A stretch of 33,627 nucleotides of DNA from contig NZ_SMKI01000016.1 in the NCBI RefSeq assembly GCF_004348415.1, positions 1-33,627 of the forward strand, in the 5' to 3' direction. The notes under the pieces were generated by a model. The model made no database searches. It saw nothing but the letters and a program-made list of their open reading frames with translations, and was not told the origin of the DNA. A program made the position numbers and the translations under genes. Positions 18,803 to 27,376 of the stretch are shown here, in pieces; positions within the stretch are counted from its first letter, which is position 1, and every line of letters starts with the position of its first letter. The DNA is from Streptomyces hainanensis (GTDB lineage Bacteria > Actinomycetota > Actinomycetes > Streptomycetales > Streptomycetaceae).

Positions 18803-19672
18803 ATGCGCACCCTGGTCCGCCCGGCCGCCCTCCGGACGCGCCGCGGCCGGCTCGTCTACTGGTCCCTGTTCGCCGTCACCCTGCTGCTGTTCACCCTGGC
18901 CTTCGTCATCCCGCTCTACTGGATGGTGACCGGCGGCATGAAGAGCTCGCCCGAACTCGCCAGGAACCCGCCCACCTACGTGCCGGAGGAGTGGCACCCG
19001 GACACCTACACGGACGCCTGGAACCGGCTCGACCTCGCGCGCTACTTCGGCAACACCCTCACCCTCATCGGCGGCGCCTGGCTGCTCGGGCTCGCGATCC
19101 AACTGCCGGCCGCCTACGCGCTCTCCCGCCTCCGGCCGCGGTTCGGTGGCCTGGTGCTCGGGCTGATGCTGGTCACCCTGATGGTCCCGGCCACCGTGCT
19201 GCTGGTGCCGACCTACCTGACCGTCACCGACGTGCCGCTGCTCGGCCTCAACCTGGTCAACAACCCGGCCGCGGTCTGGCTGCCGGCCGCCGCCAACGCG
19301 TTCAACATCTACGTCCTCAAGAACTTCTTCGACCGGATACCCGGCGAACTCCTCGACGCGGCACGCATCGACGGCGCGGGACCGCTCACCGTGCTCCGGC
19401 GGATCGTGCTGCCGCTCTCCCGCCCGATCATCGCCGTGGTGTCGATCCTCTCCGTCACCGCGCTCTGGCGCGACTTCCTCTGGCCCCTCGTGGTGCTGCC
19501 CGACCCGGCGAGGCAACCGATCACGGTCTACCTCCAGCGGATCTCCGACAGCACCTCGCTCAACCTGCTCATCGCCGGGCTCGTCCTGGCCAGCATCCCC
19601 CTGGTCCTGCTCTTCCTGGTCTTCCAGCGCCACATCATCGCCGGCCTGACCGCCGGCGGAATCAAGGGCTGA
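18803..19672 (+). CDS. Sugar ABC transporter permease, MalG type
   Basis: 289 residues from ATG 18803, 14 nt after the first permease, with a GGGAGG site in the gap. Six predicted membrane segments include YWSLFAVTLLLFTLAFVIPL, LVLGLMLVTLMVPATVLLVP and LNLLIAGLVLASIPLVLLFL. The EAA loop reads ELLDAARIDGAGPLTVLRRI then VLPLSRP, as in MalG subunits. The C terminus, QRHIIAGLTAGGIKG, is the common ending of such permeases. It forms a heterodimer with the preceding permease. The gene is followed after 27 nt by the GH13 enzyme gene, so importer and cytoplasmic hydrolase appear to be one operon. Confidence 0.95.
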   Translation: MRTLVRPAALRTRRGRLVYWSLFAVTLLLFTLAFVIPLYWMVTGGMKSSPELARNPPTYVPEEWHPDTYTDAWNRLDLARYFGNTLTLIGGAWLLGLAIQLPAAYALSRLRPRFGGLVLGLMLVTLMVPATVLLVPTYLTVTDVPLLGLNLVNNPAAVWLPAAANAFNIYVLKNFFDRIPGELLDAARIDGAGPLTVLRRIVLPLSRPIIAVVSILSVTALWRDFLWPLVVLPDPARQPITVYLQRISDSTSLNLLIAGLVLASIPLVLLFLVFQRHIIAGLTAGGIKG

Positions 19673-19699
19673 GCGATCACCGGAAAGGAACCCCACTCC

Positions 19700-21304
19700 G
19701 TGCCGCACCAAGCCAGCGACTGGTGGCGCAGCGCCGCCATCTACCAGGTGTACATCCGCAGCTTCGCCGACGGCGACGGCGACGGCACCGGCGACCTGGC
19801 CGGCGTCCGGGCCAGACTGCCCTACCTGGCCGACCTCGGCGTCGAGGCGCTGTGGTTCACCCCCTGGTACGTCTCGCCGCTCGCCGACGGCGGCTACGAC
19901 GTCGCGGACTACCGCGCCATCGACCCCGCGTTCGGCACCCTGGCCGAGGCGGAGAAGCTGATCACCGAGGCCGACCGGCTCGGCCTGCGCACCATCGTGG
20001 ACGTCGTCCCCAACCACGTCTCGGCCGAGCACCGCTGGTTCCGGGCCGCGCTCGCCGCGCCGCCCGGCAGCCCCGAGCGGGCCCGCTTCCACTTCCGCCC
20101 CGGGCGCGGCCCGGGCGGCGAACGGCCGCCCAACGACTGGCGGTCCGAGTTCGGCGGCCCCGCCTGGAGCCGCACCACCGAACCCGACGGCACCCCGGGG
20201 GAGTGGTACCTGCACCTGTTCGCGCCGGAACAGCCCGACCTCGACTGGTCGCACCCCGAGGTCCGTGCCGAGCACGAGGACGTGCTGCGGTTCTGGTTCG
20301 AACGCGGCGCCGCCGGCATCCGGATCGACTCCGCGGCGCTGCTCGCCAAGGACCCCGAACTCCCGGACTTCGACCCCCAGCACGACCCGCACCCCTACGT
20401 CGACCGGGACGAGCTGCACGACGTCTACCGCGCCTGGCGCGCCCTCGCCGACCGCTACGACGGCGTGCTGATCGGCGAACTCTGGCTGCCGGACGTCGAG
20501 CGCTTCGCCCGCTACCTGCGCCCCGACGAACTGCACACCGCCTTCAACTTCGACTTCCTCGCCTGCCCCTGGGACCCCGACCGGCTGCGCCGCTCCATCG
20601 ACGCGACGCTCGCCGCGCACGCCGGCGTCGGCGCGCCCGCCACCTGGGTGCTCAGCAACCACGACGTGACCCGCACCGTCACCCGCTACGGCCGCGCCGA
20701 CACCGGGTTCGACTTCGCCGCCAAGCGCTTCGGCACCCCCACCGACCCGGCCCTCGGCACCCGCCGCGCCAGGGCCGCCGCGCTCCTCACCCTCGCCCTG
20801 CCCGGCGCCGTCTACCTCTACCAGGGCGAGGAACGCGGCCTGCCGGAGGCCGAGGTGCCGCGCGACCGCATCGTCGACCCGATGCACGACCGCTCCGGCG
20901 GGATCGACCCGGGCCGCGACGGCTGCCGGGTGCCACTGCCCTGGGAGGGCACGGAACCGCCCTACGGCTTCGGCGGCCCCACCACCTGGCTGCCGCAGCC
21001 GGCCGACTGGGCGCCCTACACCGTGGACCGGCAGGCGGCCGACCCCCACTCCATGCTCAGCCTCTACCGCACCGCGCTCCGGCTGCGCCGCGCCGGGGCG
21101 CCGGCCGCGGCCGACGGGCTGCGCTGGCTGCCCACCGCGCCTGGACTGCTCGCCTTCGCCCTGCCCGACGGGCTGATCTGCGCGGTCAACCTGGCCGCCG
21201 AGCCCGCCACGCCACCGCCCCACTCGGAGGTCCTGCTGACGTCCGGCCCACTGGACGACGCCGGCCGGCTGCCACAGGACACCGCCGCCTGGCTGCGCGG
21301 CTGA
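19700..21304 (+). CDS. GH13 alpha-glucosidase (intracellular)
   Basis: 534 residues from GTG 19700, with a GGAAAGGA site upstream. Glycoside hydrolase family 13 barrel: region I DVVPNHVS, region II GIRIDSAALLAK with nucleophile D210, region III LIGELWLP with acid/base E260, region IV LSNHDVTR with D322. The start WWRSAAIYQVYIRSFADGDG and LPYLADLGVEALWFTPWYVS are typical of the oligo-1,6-glucosidase/alpha-glucosidase group. There is no signal peptide, so it should act in the cytoplasm on imported alpha-linked oligosaccharides, releasing glucose from the non-reducing end. Linkage preference cannot be fixed by eye; alpha-1,3 (nigerose-type) is suggested by the neighbouring secreted glucanase, and alpha-1,4 or alpha-1,6 remain possible. 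Confidence 0.93.
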   Translation: MPHQASDWWRSAAIYQVYIRSFADGDGDGTGDLAGVRARLPYLADLGVEALWFTPWYVSPLADGGYDVADYRAIDPAFGTLAEAEKLITEADRLGLRTIVDVVPNHVSAEHRWFRAALAAPPGSPERARFHFRPGRGPGGERPPNDWRSEFGGPAWSRTTEPDGTPGEWYLHLFAPEQPDLDWSHPEVRAEHEDVLRFWFERGAAGIRIDSAALLAKDPELPDFDPQHDPHPYVDRDELHDVYRAWRALADRYDGVLIGELWLPDVERFARYLRPDELHTAFNFDFLACPWDPDRLRRSIDATLAAHAGVGAPATWVLSNHDVTRTVTRYGRADTGFDFAAKRFGTPTDPALGTRRARAAALLTLALPGAVYLYQGEERGLPEAEVPRDRIVDPMHDRSGGIDPGRDGCRVPLPWEGTEPPYGFGGPTTWLPQPADWAPYTVDRQAADPHSMLSLYRTALRLRRAGAPAAADGLRWLPTAPGLLAFALPDGLICAVNLAAEPATPPPHSEVLLTSGPLDDAGRLPQDTAAWLRG

Positions 21305-21406
21305 CCCCGCGCCGCCCGGCACCGCACAGCAGCACGTACCGCACGTACCGCCGTTCAGCACGCACCGTTCCCGCACCGCACAGCCGAACTCCACGGAAGG
21401 AACGAC

Positions 21407-23614
21407 GTGACCCCACCACATGGCGGACGACGGCCACTCGCGGCCCTCGCCGCCGCCGTCTGCGCCGCGCTCCTCTCCACCCTGGCGACCACCGCGCCCG
21501 CCGGGGCCGCCGAAGCCCAGGGCGACGTCTCCGTCGCCGCGGGCGCCACCGTCCCCTTCGTCACCCAGGAGGCCGAGGCCGCCCAGCACAACGGCACCGC
21601 CGTCGGCCCTGATCACACCCAGGGCACCGTCGCCTCCGAGGCGTCGGGCCGCCGCGCGGTGCGGCTGGCCGCCGGCCAGCGCGTCACCTTCACCCTGACC
21701 GCGCCCGCCAACGCCGTCACCTTCGCCTACAACATCCCGGACGGCGCGAGCGGCACCCTCTCCGTGTACGTCAACGGACAGAAGCTGGACCGCCGCCTCG
21801 ACGTCACCTCCCGCCACACCTACTTCGACGCGCCCTGGATCCAGGGCTCCAAGACCCACCACTTCTTCGCCCACGGCAGGTTCCCGCTCGGCCGCGACCT
21901 CGCCGCGGGCGACACGGTCACGCTCCAGGTCGACGCCGGCGACAGCGCCGGGCCCTACGTGATCGACACCGCCGACTTCGAGCAGGTCGCGGCCCCCGCC
22001 CAACAGCCCGCCGGCTCACTCAGCGTCACCAGCCGCGGCGCCGACCCGACCGGGGTGGCCGACTCCACCCAGGCGTTCACCCAGGCCGTCGCCGAGGGCC
22101 GCGGCGGCACCGTGTGGATCCCGCCGGGCACCTACCGCCTCACCCAGCCGATCTACGTCGAGAACGTCACCCTCCGCGGCGCCGGCAGCTGGCACTCGGT
22201 GGTGCGCAGTTCACGGTTCGTCAACCAGGGCTCCTCGCCGGGCAACGTGCACATCCGCGACTTCGCCGTCATCGGCGACGTCACCGAGCGCGTCGACTCC
22301 AATCCCGACAACTTCGTCAACGGCAACCTCGGCGCCAACTCCTCGGTCTCGGGGATGTGGCTCCAGCACCTCAAGGTCGGCCTCTGGCTCACCGGCGCCA
22401 ACGACAACCTGGTCGTCGAGAACAACCGCATCCTCGACATGGCCGCCGACGGACTCAACCTCAACGGCAACGCCAACGGCATCACCGTCCGGAACAACTA
22501 CGTGCGCAACACCGGCGACGACGCCCTCGCCATGTGGTCCCTGCCGGCCCTCAACCGGAACTCGGTGTTCGAGAACAACACCGTCGTCCAGCCCAACCTC
22601 GCCAACGGCATCGCGATCTACGGCGGCGAGAACATCACCGTCCGCGGCAACCTGGTCCGCGACACCAACGCCCTCGGCAGCGGCCTCGCCATCTCCAACC
22701 AGGCGTTCCTCCAGCCGTTCTTCCCGCTGGCCGGCACCATCCGGGTGGAGGGCAACACGCTCCAGCGCGCCGGGGCGCTCAACCCCAACTGGAACCACCC
22801 GATGTCCGCGCTCCGCGTCGACGCCTACAACCACGCCATCACCGCCAACGTCCAGATCACCGACACCACCATCCTCGACAGCCCCTGGAGCGCCATCCAG
22901 TTCGTCTCGGGCAGCGGCACCGGGCTCGCCACCGACAACGTGACGGTCAACCGGGCCAGGATCGAGAACGTCGGCACCGTCGTGGTGCAGGCGGAGACCA
23001 CAGGACGCGCCACCCTCAGCGGCGTGACCGCGACCGGCGTCGGCTCCGCCGGCGTCTACAACTGCCCGTTCCCGACCGACCGCGCCCCGCTCACCCTCAC
23101 CGACGGCGGCGGCAACAGCGGCTGGGACACCGAGTGGACCGACTGCACCAGCTGGCCCCAGCCCGGCGAGCCGCCCCAGGAGCCCGACCCGGACCGCAAC
23201 CTGGCCGCCGGCCGCCCGGTCACCGTGAGCAGCCACACCGACGTCTACACCGGGCAGCGGGCCGTCGACGGCAACCCCGAGACCTACTGGGAGAGCGCCA
23301 ACAACGCCTTCCCCCAGACGCTGACCGTCGACCTCGGCCAGGCCACCGAGGTCGGCCGGCTCGTCCTCAGGCTGCCCACCCCGGCCGCCTGGGGCACCCG
23401 CACCCAGACCATCACCGTGCGCGGCGGCGACCAGCCCGGCGCGCTCGGCGAACTCGTGTCGCAACGCGGGTACACCTTCAACCCCGTGAGCGGCAACCAG
23501 ACCACCCAGGCGCTGCCGACCGGCACCGCCGTCCGCTACCTCCAGCTCACGTTCGGCGCCAACACCGGCTGGCCGGCCGGCCAGCTGAGCGAGCTCGAGA
23601 TCTACCGCCGCTAG
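21407..23614 (+). CDS. Secreted beta-helix glycosidase, probable GH87 alpha-1,3-glucanase
   Basis: 735 residues from GTG 21407 (GGAAGGA site). A signal peptide is clear: GGRR, hydrophobic AALAAAVCAALLSTLA, cleavage likely after APAGA (34). Residues ~40-195 form a CBM6/35-like beta-sandwich starting FVTQEAEAAQHNGTAV. Residues ~200-590 are a right-handed beta-helix opening with SVTSRGADPTGVADSTQAFT and IPPGTYRLTQPI. About 597-735 is an F5/8 (discoidin/CBM32-like) domain with AVDGNPETYWES and LSELEIYRR. D348 (ADGLNLNG) and D371-D372 (NTGDDALAMW) have the 0/+23/+24 spacing I recall for the GH87 catalytic Asp triad. GH87 enzymes cut alpha-1,3-glucan of fungal walls or bacterial mutan. The last gene of the sugar locus, 102 nt after the GH13 gene. 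A pectate-lyase-like family is the alternative. Confidence 0.82.
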   Translation: MTPPHGGRRPLAALAAAVCAALLSTLATTAPAGAAEAQGDVSVAAGATVPFVTQEAEAAQHNGTAVGPDHTQGTVASEASGRRAVRLAAGQRVTFTLTAPANAVTFAYNIPDGASGTLSVYVNGQKLDRRLDVTSRHTYFDAPWIQGSKTHHFFAHGRFPLGRDLAAGDTVTLQVDAGDSAGPYVIDTADFEQVAAPAQQPAGSLSVTSRGADPTGVADSTQAFTQAVAEGRGGTVWIPPGTYRLTQPIYVENVTLRGAGSWHSVVRSSRFVNQGSSPGNVHIRDFAVIGDVTERVDSNPDNFVNGNLGANSSVSGMWLQHLKVGLWLTGANDNLVVENNRILDMAADGLNLNGNANGITVRNNYVRNTGDDALAMWSLPALNRNSVFENNTVVQPNLANGIAIYGGENITVRGNLVRDTNALGSGLAISNQAFLQPFFPLAGTIRVEGNTLQRAGALNPNWNHPMSALRVDAYNHAITANVQITDTTILDSPWSAIQFVSGSGTGLATDNVTVNRARIENVGTVVVQAETTGRATLSGVTATGVGSAGVYNCPFPTDRAPLTLTDGGGNSGWDTEWTDCTSWPQPGEPPQEPDPDRNLAAGRPVTVSSHTDVYTGQRAVDGNPETYWESANNAFPQTLTVDLGQATEVGRLVLRLPTPAAWGTRTQTITVRGGDQPGALGELVSQRGYTFNPVSGNQTTQALPTGTAVRYLQLTFGANTGWPAGQLSELEIYRR

Positions 23615-23626
23615 CACGAGAGGGTC

Positions 23627-23651
23627 GGCCGCCACGACTATCGTGGCGGCC
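23627..23651. promoter_or_regulatory. Perfect 25-bp dyad abutting the CobW-like gene start
   Basis: GGCCGCCACGA-CTA-TCGTGGCGGCC has perfect 11-bp arms and ends exactly before the ATG at 23652. It contains TATCGT (23639-23644), a -10-like hexamer 7 nt before the ATG. It may be an operator over the promoter, a terminator for the glucanase gene 12 nt upstream, or an RNA stem at the start codon. Confidence 0.65.
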
Positions 23652-24749
23652 ATGACCACCAGCCGGATCCCCGTCGTCGTGCTGGCGGGCTTCCTCGGGG
23701 CGGGGAAGACCACGCTGCTCAACCACCTGCTGCGCAACCGCGAGGGGGTGCGGATCGGTGCCGTCGTCAACGACTTCGGCAGCATCCCGGTCGACGCGAT
23801 GCTGGTCGCCGGGCAGGTCGACGCCATGGCCTCGTTCGACAACGGCTGCCTGTGCTGCGCCGTGGACACCGAGGACCTGGACGCGGCGCTCGACCGGCTG
23901 GCCGACCCGGCCGCGCGCATCGACCTGATCGTGGTGGAGGCCAGCGGCCTCGCCGAGCCGCCCAGCCTGGTCCGGATGATCCTGGCCAGCGGGGACCGGC
24001 GGATCGTCTACGGCGGCCTGGTGCAGGTGGTGGACGCCGCCGAGCCGGACGGGACCCGGCACCCGGGCGCCGCCGACCTGGTGGTGCTCAACAAGACCGA
24101 CCGGGTCCCGGAGGCCGAGTGGCGCGCCCAACTCGCCGCGCTCACCGACCTCGCCGCCGGCGCCCCCGTGGTGCCGGCGGCCGGGGGCCGCGTCGACCCC
24201 GGCCTGTTCTTCGACCGGGACGCCGCCCGCGCCGGCCTCGGCGTGCCGGACGCCGGCTTCCGGCAGCTCTCGTTCGCCGACCTGGCGCACGACGACGAGG
24301 ACGACGAGGCCGACGCGGGGCACGACCACCCGCACACCGCCTACGACAGCGTGGCGTTCACCAGCGAGACCCCGCTCGACCCGCGCCCGCTGATGCGCTT
24401 CCTGGACACCAGGCCGACCGGCCTCTACCGCGTCAAGGGCTTCGTCACCCTGGCCGCGGGGCCGCGCCCCGAGCGCTACCAACTGCACGCCGTCGGCCGC
24501 TTCCTGCGCTTCTACCCGGCGGCCGACGCCGACAGCACGACCCGCCTGGTGCTCATCGGCGCCGGCATCGATCCCGAGGCGCTGCGCAAGGAGCTGGCCG
24601 GTTGCGTCGCGGCGGGGCCGGCCGGGGCCGACCCCGCGCGCAACGGCATGTGGGAGGTGCTGCGGTACGTCGACGACCCGGAGGACGTCACCGAGCCCGA
24701 GCCCGAGCCCGAGACCGAGCCCGGTGGCGAGCCGCCGGCCGTCGACTAG
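23652..24749 (+). CDS. CobW/COG0523 family GTPase (metal chaperone type)
   Basis: 365 residues from ATG 23652; the in-frame GTG at 23643 lies inside the dyad and is less likely. Walker A GFLGAGKT (13-20) and the family-defining CLCC motif (C66-L-C68-C69 in FDNGCLCCAVD) are present, as are the guanine-specificity motif NKTD and EASGLAEPPSL. A His/Asp-rich stretch, HDDEDDEADAGHDHPH (213-228), is a likely metal-binding insert. A C-terminal CobW domain contains GLYRVKGFVTLA. These GTPases deliver zinc, cobalt or other metals to client proteins, and many are induced under zinc limitation. The tail is acidic (repeated EPEP). No Zur-box-like sequence was recognised upstream; instead there is a perfect dyad. 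It converges on parC with only 6 bp between the stops, so no terminator fits in the gap. Confidence 0.93.
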   Translation: MTTSRIPVVVLAGFLGAGKTTLLNHLLRNREGVRIGAVVNDFGSIPVDAMLVAGQVDAMASFDNGCLCCAVDTEDLDAALDRLADPAARIDLIVVEASGLAEPPSLVRMILASGDRRIVYGGLVQVVDAAEPDGTRHPGAADLVVLNKTDRVPEAEWRAQLAALTDLAAGAPVVPAAGGRVDPGLFFDRDAARAGLGVPDAGFRQLSFADLAHDDEDDEADAGHDHPHTAYDSVAFTSETPLDPRPLMRFLDTRPTGLYRVKGFVTLAAGPRPERYQLHAVGRFLRFYPAADADSTTRLVLIGAGIDPEALRKELAGCVAAGPAGADPARNGMWEVLRYVDDPEDVTEPEPEPETEPGGEPPAVD

Positions 24750-24755
24750 CCGCCG

Positions 24756-27203
24756 CTACACCGGGCCGGCGACGACCGCGACCGGCCGGCCGATCGGCGT
24801 GCCCGAGCCGTCCCTGCGGGGGTCGGGCTCCGGCAGGTCGACGGGCGCGCCCGTCGACGTGGCCGCCCGCCCCGGCATGGTGCCCGCCCAGGCGAACGTC
24901 AGCCGCTCCTCGCCCTTCAGGAACCGCTGGCAGCGCACCCCGCCGGTGGCCCGGCCCTTCCGCGGGTACTGGTCGAACGGTGTCAGCTTGGCCGTGGCGA
25001 GCGAGTCGTCCAGGGTGCCGCTGCCGCCCGCCACGGTGAACACCGCGGCCTCGCTCGCCGGATCCACCGCCGTGAAGGAGATCACCTTCGCGCCGTCCGT
25101 CAGCTTGACGCCGGCCATGCCGGCCGCCGGCCGGCCCTGCGGCCGCACCTGGGAGGCCGGGTAGCGCAACAGTTGCGCGTCGTCCGTGATGAAGACGAGG
25201 TCCTCCTCGCCGGTGCGCAACTCGGCCGCGCCGACGATCACATCGCCGTCCCTGAGGGTGATGACCTCCAACTCGTCCTTGTTCGCCGGGTAGTCGGGCA
25301 CCACCCGCTTCACCACGCCCTGCTCGGTGCCGATCGCGAGCCCGGGCGAGGACTCGTCGAGGGTGGTCAGACAGATCACCCGCTCCTCCGGGTGGAGCGT
25401 CAGGAACTCCGCGACCTGGGCCCCGCCCGACAGGTTGGGCGAGGCGGCGCTGTGCGGCAGCATCGGCAGATCCACCACGTTCAACCTGAGCAGCCGGCCC
25501 TCCGAGGTGACCACCCCGATCTCGCCGCGCGTGGTGGAGGGCACCGCCGAGACCACCACGTCGTGCTTCACCCGGCGCGCGTTCTCGTCGAAGACGGGCT
25601 GCTCGTCGGGCGTGCGCGCCAGCAGGCCCGTGGAGGACAGCAGCACCCGGCAGGGGTCGTCCGACACCTCCAACGGCAGCACCTCGACGGCCGCGCCCTC
25701 CGCCTCGGCGAGCTGGGTGCGGCGCGGGGTGCCGAACTTCTTGGCCACCTCGGCCAGCTCGGCCGAGACGAGCTTGCGCAGCTCCGCGTCCGACTCCAGG
25801 ATCCGGGTCAACTCCTCGATCTCGGCCGTGAGCCGGTCCCGCTCCGACTCCAGCTCGATCCGGTCGAACCGGGTGAGCCGGCGCAGCGGGGTGTCCAGGA
25901 TGTACTGGGTCTGCGTCTCGGACAGCTCGAACCGCGCCATCAGCGCGTCCTTCGCCTCCGACGCGTTCTCGCTGGACCTGATGAGCCGGATCACCTCGTC
26001 GATGTCGACGAGCGCCACCAGCAGGCCCTCGACCAGGTGCAGCCGGTCCCGGCGTCTGCCCCGCCGGTACTCGCTGCGCCGCCTGACCACCTCGAAGCGG
26101 TGGTCGACGTAGACCTCGAGGAGCTCCCGCAGGCCCATGGTGAGCGGCTGGCCGTCCACCAGGGCCACGTTGTTGATGCCGAAGGTCTCCTCCATCGGCG
26201 TCAGCTTGTAGAGCTGGGCCAGCACCGCCTCGGGGACGAACCCGTTCTTGACCTCGATCACCAGCCGCAGCCCGTGCTCACGGTCCGTCAGGTCCTTGAC
26301 GTCCGCGATGCCCTGCAGCCGCTTCGCGTTGACCAGGTCCTTGATCTTGCCGACGACCTTCTCCGGGCCGACCGTGAACGGCAGCTCGGTGACCACCAGG
26401 CCCATCCGCCGGGCCGTGACCTTCTCCACCGCGACCGTGGCCCGGATCCGGAAGGTGCCGCGCCCCGTCTCGTACGCGTCCCGCACGCCGTCGAGCCCGA
26501 CGATCCGGCCGCCGGTCGGCAGGTCGGGCCCCGGGATGAAACGCATCAGGGCGGCCAGGTCGGCGTTCGGATACCGGATCAGGTGGCGGGCGGCGGCGAC
26601 GACCTCGCCCAGGTTGTGCGGCGGCATGTTGGTGGCCATGCCGACGGCGATGCCACTCGACCCGTTCACCAGGAGGTTGGGGTAGGCGGCGGGCAGCGCC
26701 ACCGGCTCCTGCTCGCTGCCGTCGTAGTTGGGGGAGAAGTCGACCGTGTCCTCGTCGATTCCGCTGACCATCAGGCCGGCCACCGGCGACGAACGGCACT
26801 CCGTGTACCGCATGGCGGCCGGCGGGTCGTCGTTCCCCAACGAACCGAAGTTCCCATGGCCGTCCACCAGCGGGAGGCGCATCGAGAACGGCTGGGCCAT
26901 CCGCACCAGCGCGTCGTAGATGGCCGAGTCGCCGTGCGGGTGCAGCTTGCCCATCACCTCGCCGACCACCCGGGCGCACTTGACGTGGCCGCGATCGGGG
27001 CGCAGCCCCATGTCGTGCATCTGGTACAGGATTCGACGCTGCACCGGCTTCAACCCGTCCCGCGCGTCCGGCAGGGCCCGGGCGTAGATGACCGAGTAGG
27101 CGTACTCGAGGAAGGAGCCCTGCATCTCATCGACGACGTCGATGTCGAGGATGCGCTCCTCGAAATCCTCCGGAGGCGGGGTCGGCGTACTGCGGCGGGC
27201 CAT
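24756..27203 (-). CDS. parC: DNA topoisomerase IV subunit A (ParC-type)
   Basis: 815 residues from ATG 27203 ([20 protein letters not shown]), chosen for the AAGGAG site 9-12 nt upstream; in-frame codons further 5' lack one. This is the DNA-cleaving subunit paired with ParE. Catalytic Tyr133 lies in [11 protein letters not shown]. The quinolone region [17 protein letters not shown] carries the usual Ser and Asp. Other blocks are [20 protein letters not shown], the long coiled-coil arm with [20 protein letters not shown], and a C-terminal six-bladed domain with repeats such as [22 protein letters not shown] and [18 protein letters not shown]. GyrA-box-like QRRGGKG is absent; only [11 protein letters not shown] is seen, consistent with Topo IV. 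The Pro/Thr-rich C terminus is short. It is divergent from the M16 peptidase gene. Confidence 0.95.
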   Translation of the reverse strand: MARRSTPTPPPEDFEERILDIDVVDEMQGSFLEYAYSVIYARALPDARDGLKPVQRRILYQMHDMGLRPDRGHVKCARVVGEVMGKLHPHGDSAIYDALVRMAQPFSMRLPLVDGHGNFGSLGNDDPPAAMRYTECRSSPVAGLMVSGIDEDTVDFSPNYDGSEQEPVALPAAYPNLLVNGSSGIAVGMATNMPPHNLGEVVAAARHLIRYPNADLAALMRFIPGPDLPTGGRIVGLDGVRDAYETGRGTFRIRATVAVEKVTARRMGLVVTELPFTVGPEKVVGKIKDLVNAKRLQGIADVKDLTDREHGLRLVIEVKNGFVPEAVLAQLYKLTPMEETFGINNVALVDGQPLTMGLRELLEVYVDHRFEVVRRRSEYRRGRRRDRLHLVEGLLVALVDIDEVIRLIRSSENASEAKDALMARFELSETQTQYILDTPLRRLTRFDRIELESERDRLTAEIEELTRILESDAELRKLVSAELAEVAKKFGTPRRTQLAEAEGAAVEVLPLEVSDDPCRVLLSSTGLLARTPDEQPVFDENARRVKHDVVVSAVPSTTRGEIGVVTSEGRLLRLNVVDLPMLPHSAASPNLSGGAQVAEFLTLHPEERVICLTTLDESSPGLAIGTEQGVVKRVVPDYPANKDELEVITLRDGDVIVGAAELRTGEEDLVFITDDAQLLRYPASQVRPQGRPAAGMAGVKLTDGAKVISFTAVDPASEAAVFTVAGGSGTLDDSLATAKLTPFDQYPRKGRATGGVRCQRFLKGEERLTFAWAGTMPGRAATSTGAPVDLPEPDPRRDGSGTPIGRPVAVVAGPV

Positions 27204-27376
27204 CGCGCGGGGACTCCTTCGTACGACTGGACGGTGTGCTGGCGACCATTGTGGACCTCGCCACCGACAGCCGGGTACCAACCACCGATCGCATCGCACA
27301 CCCCGGCTCACCTTGCATAAGGTGACAGGACATCCGACAGACAACCGGACCGTCCGAGCGAAGGGACCTCACGCCC

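Noticed and set aside
18755..22003. A 1082-codon minus-strand open frame opposite the sugar permeases and GH13 gene
   Set aside because: Same effect of GC bias; Gly/Val/Glu-rich sequence without domains, overlapping five well-supported plus-strand genes.
25173..27320. A 715-codon plus-strand open frame opposite parC
   Set aside because: A shadow of parC; repeated Asp-His-Gln-rich composition and no recognisable fold.
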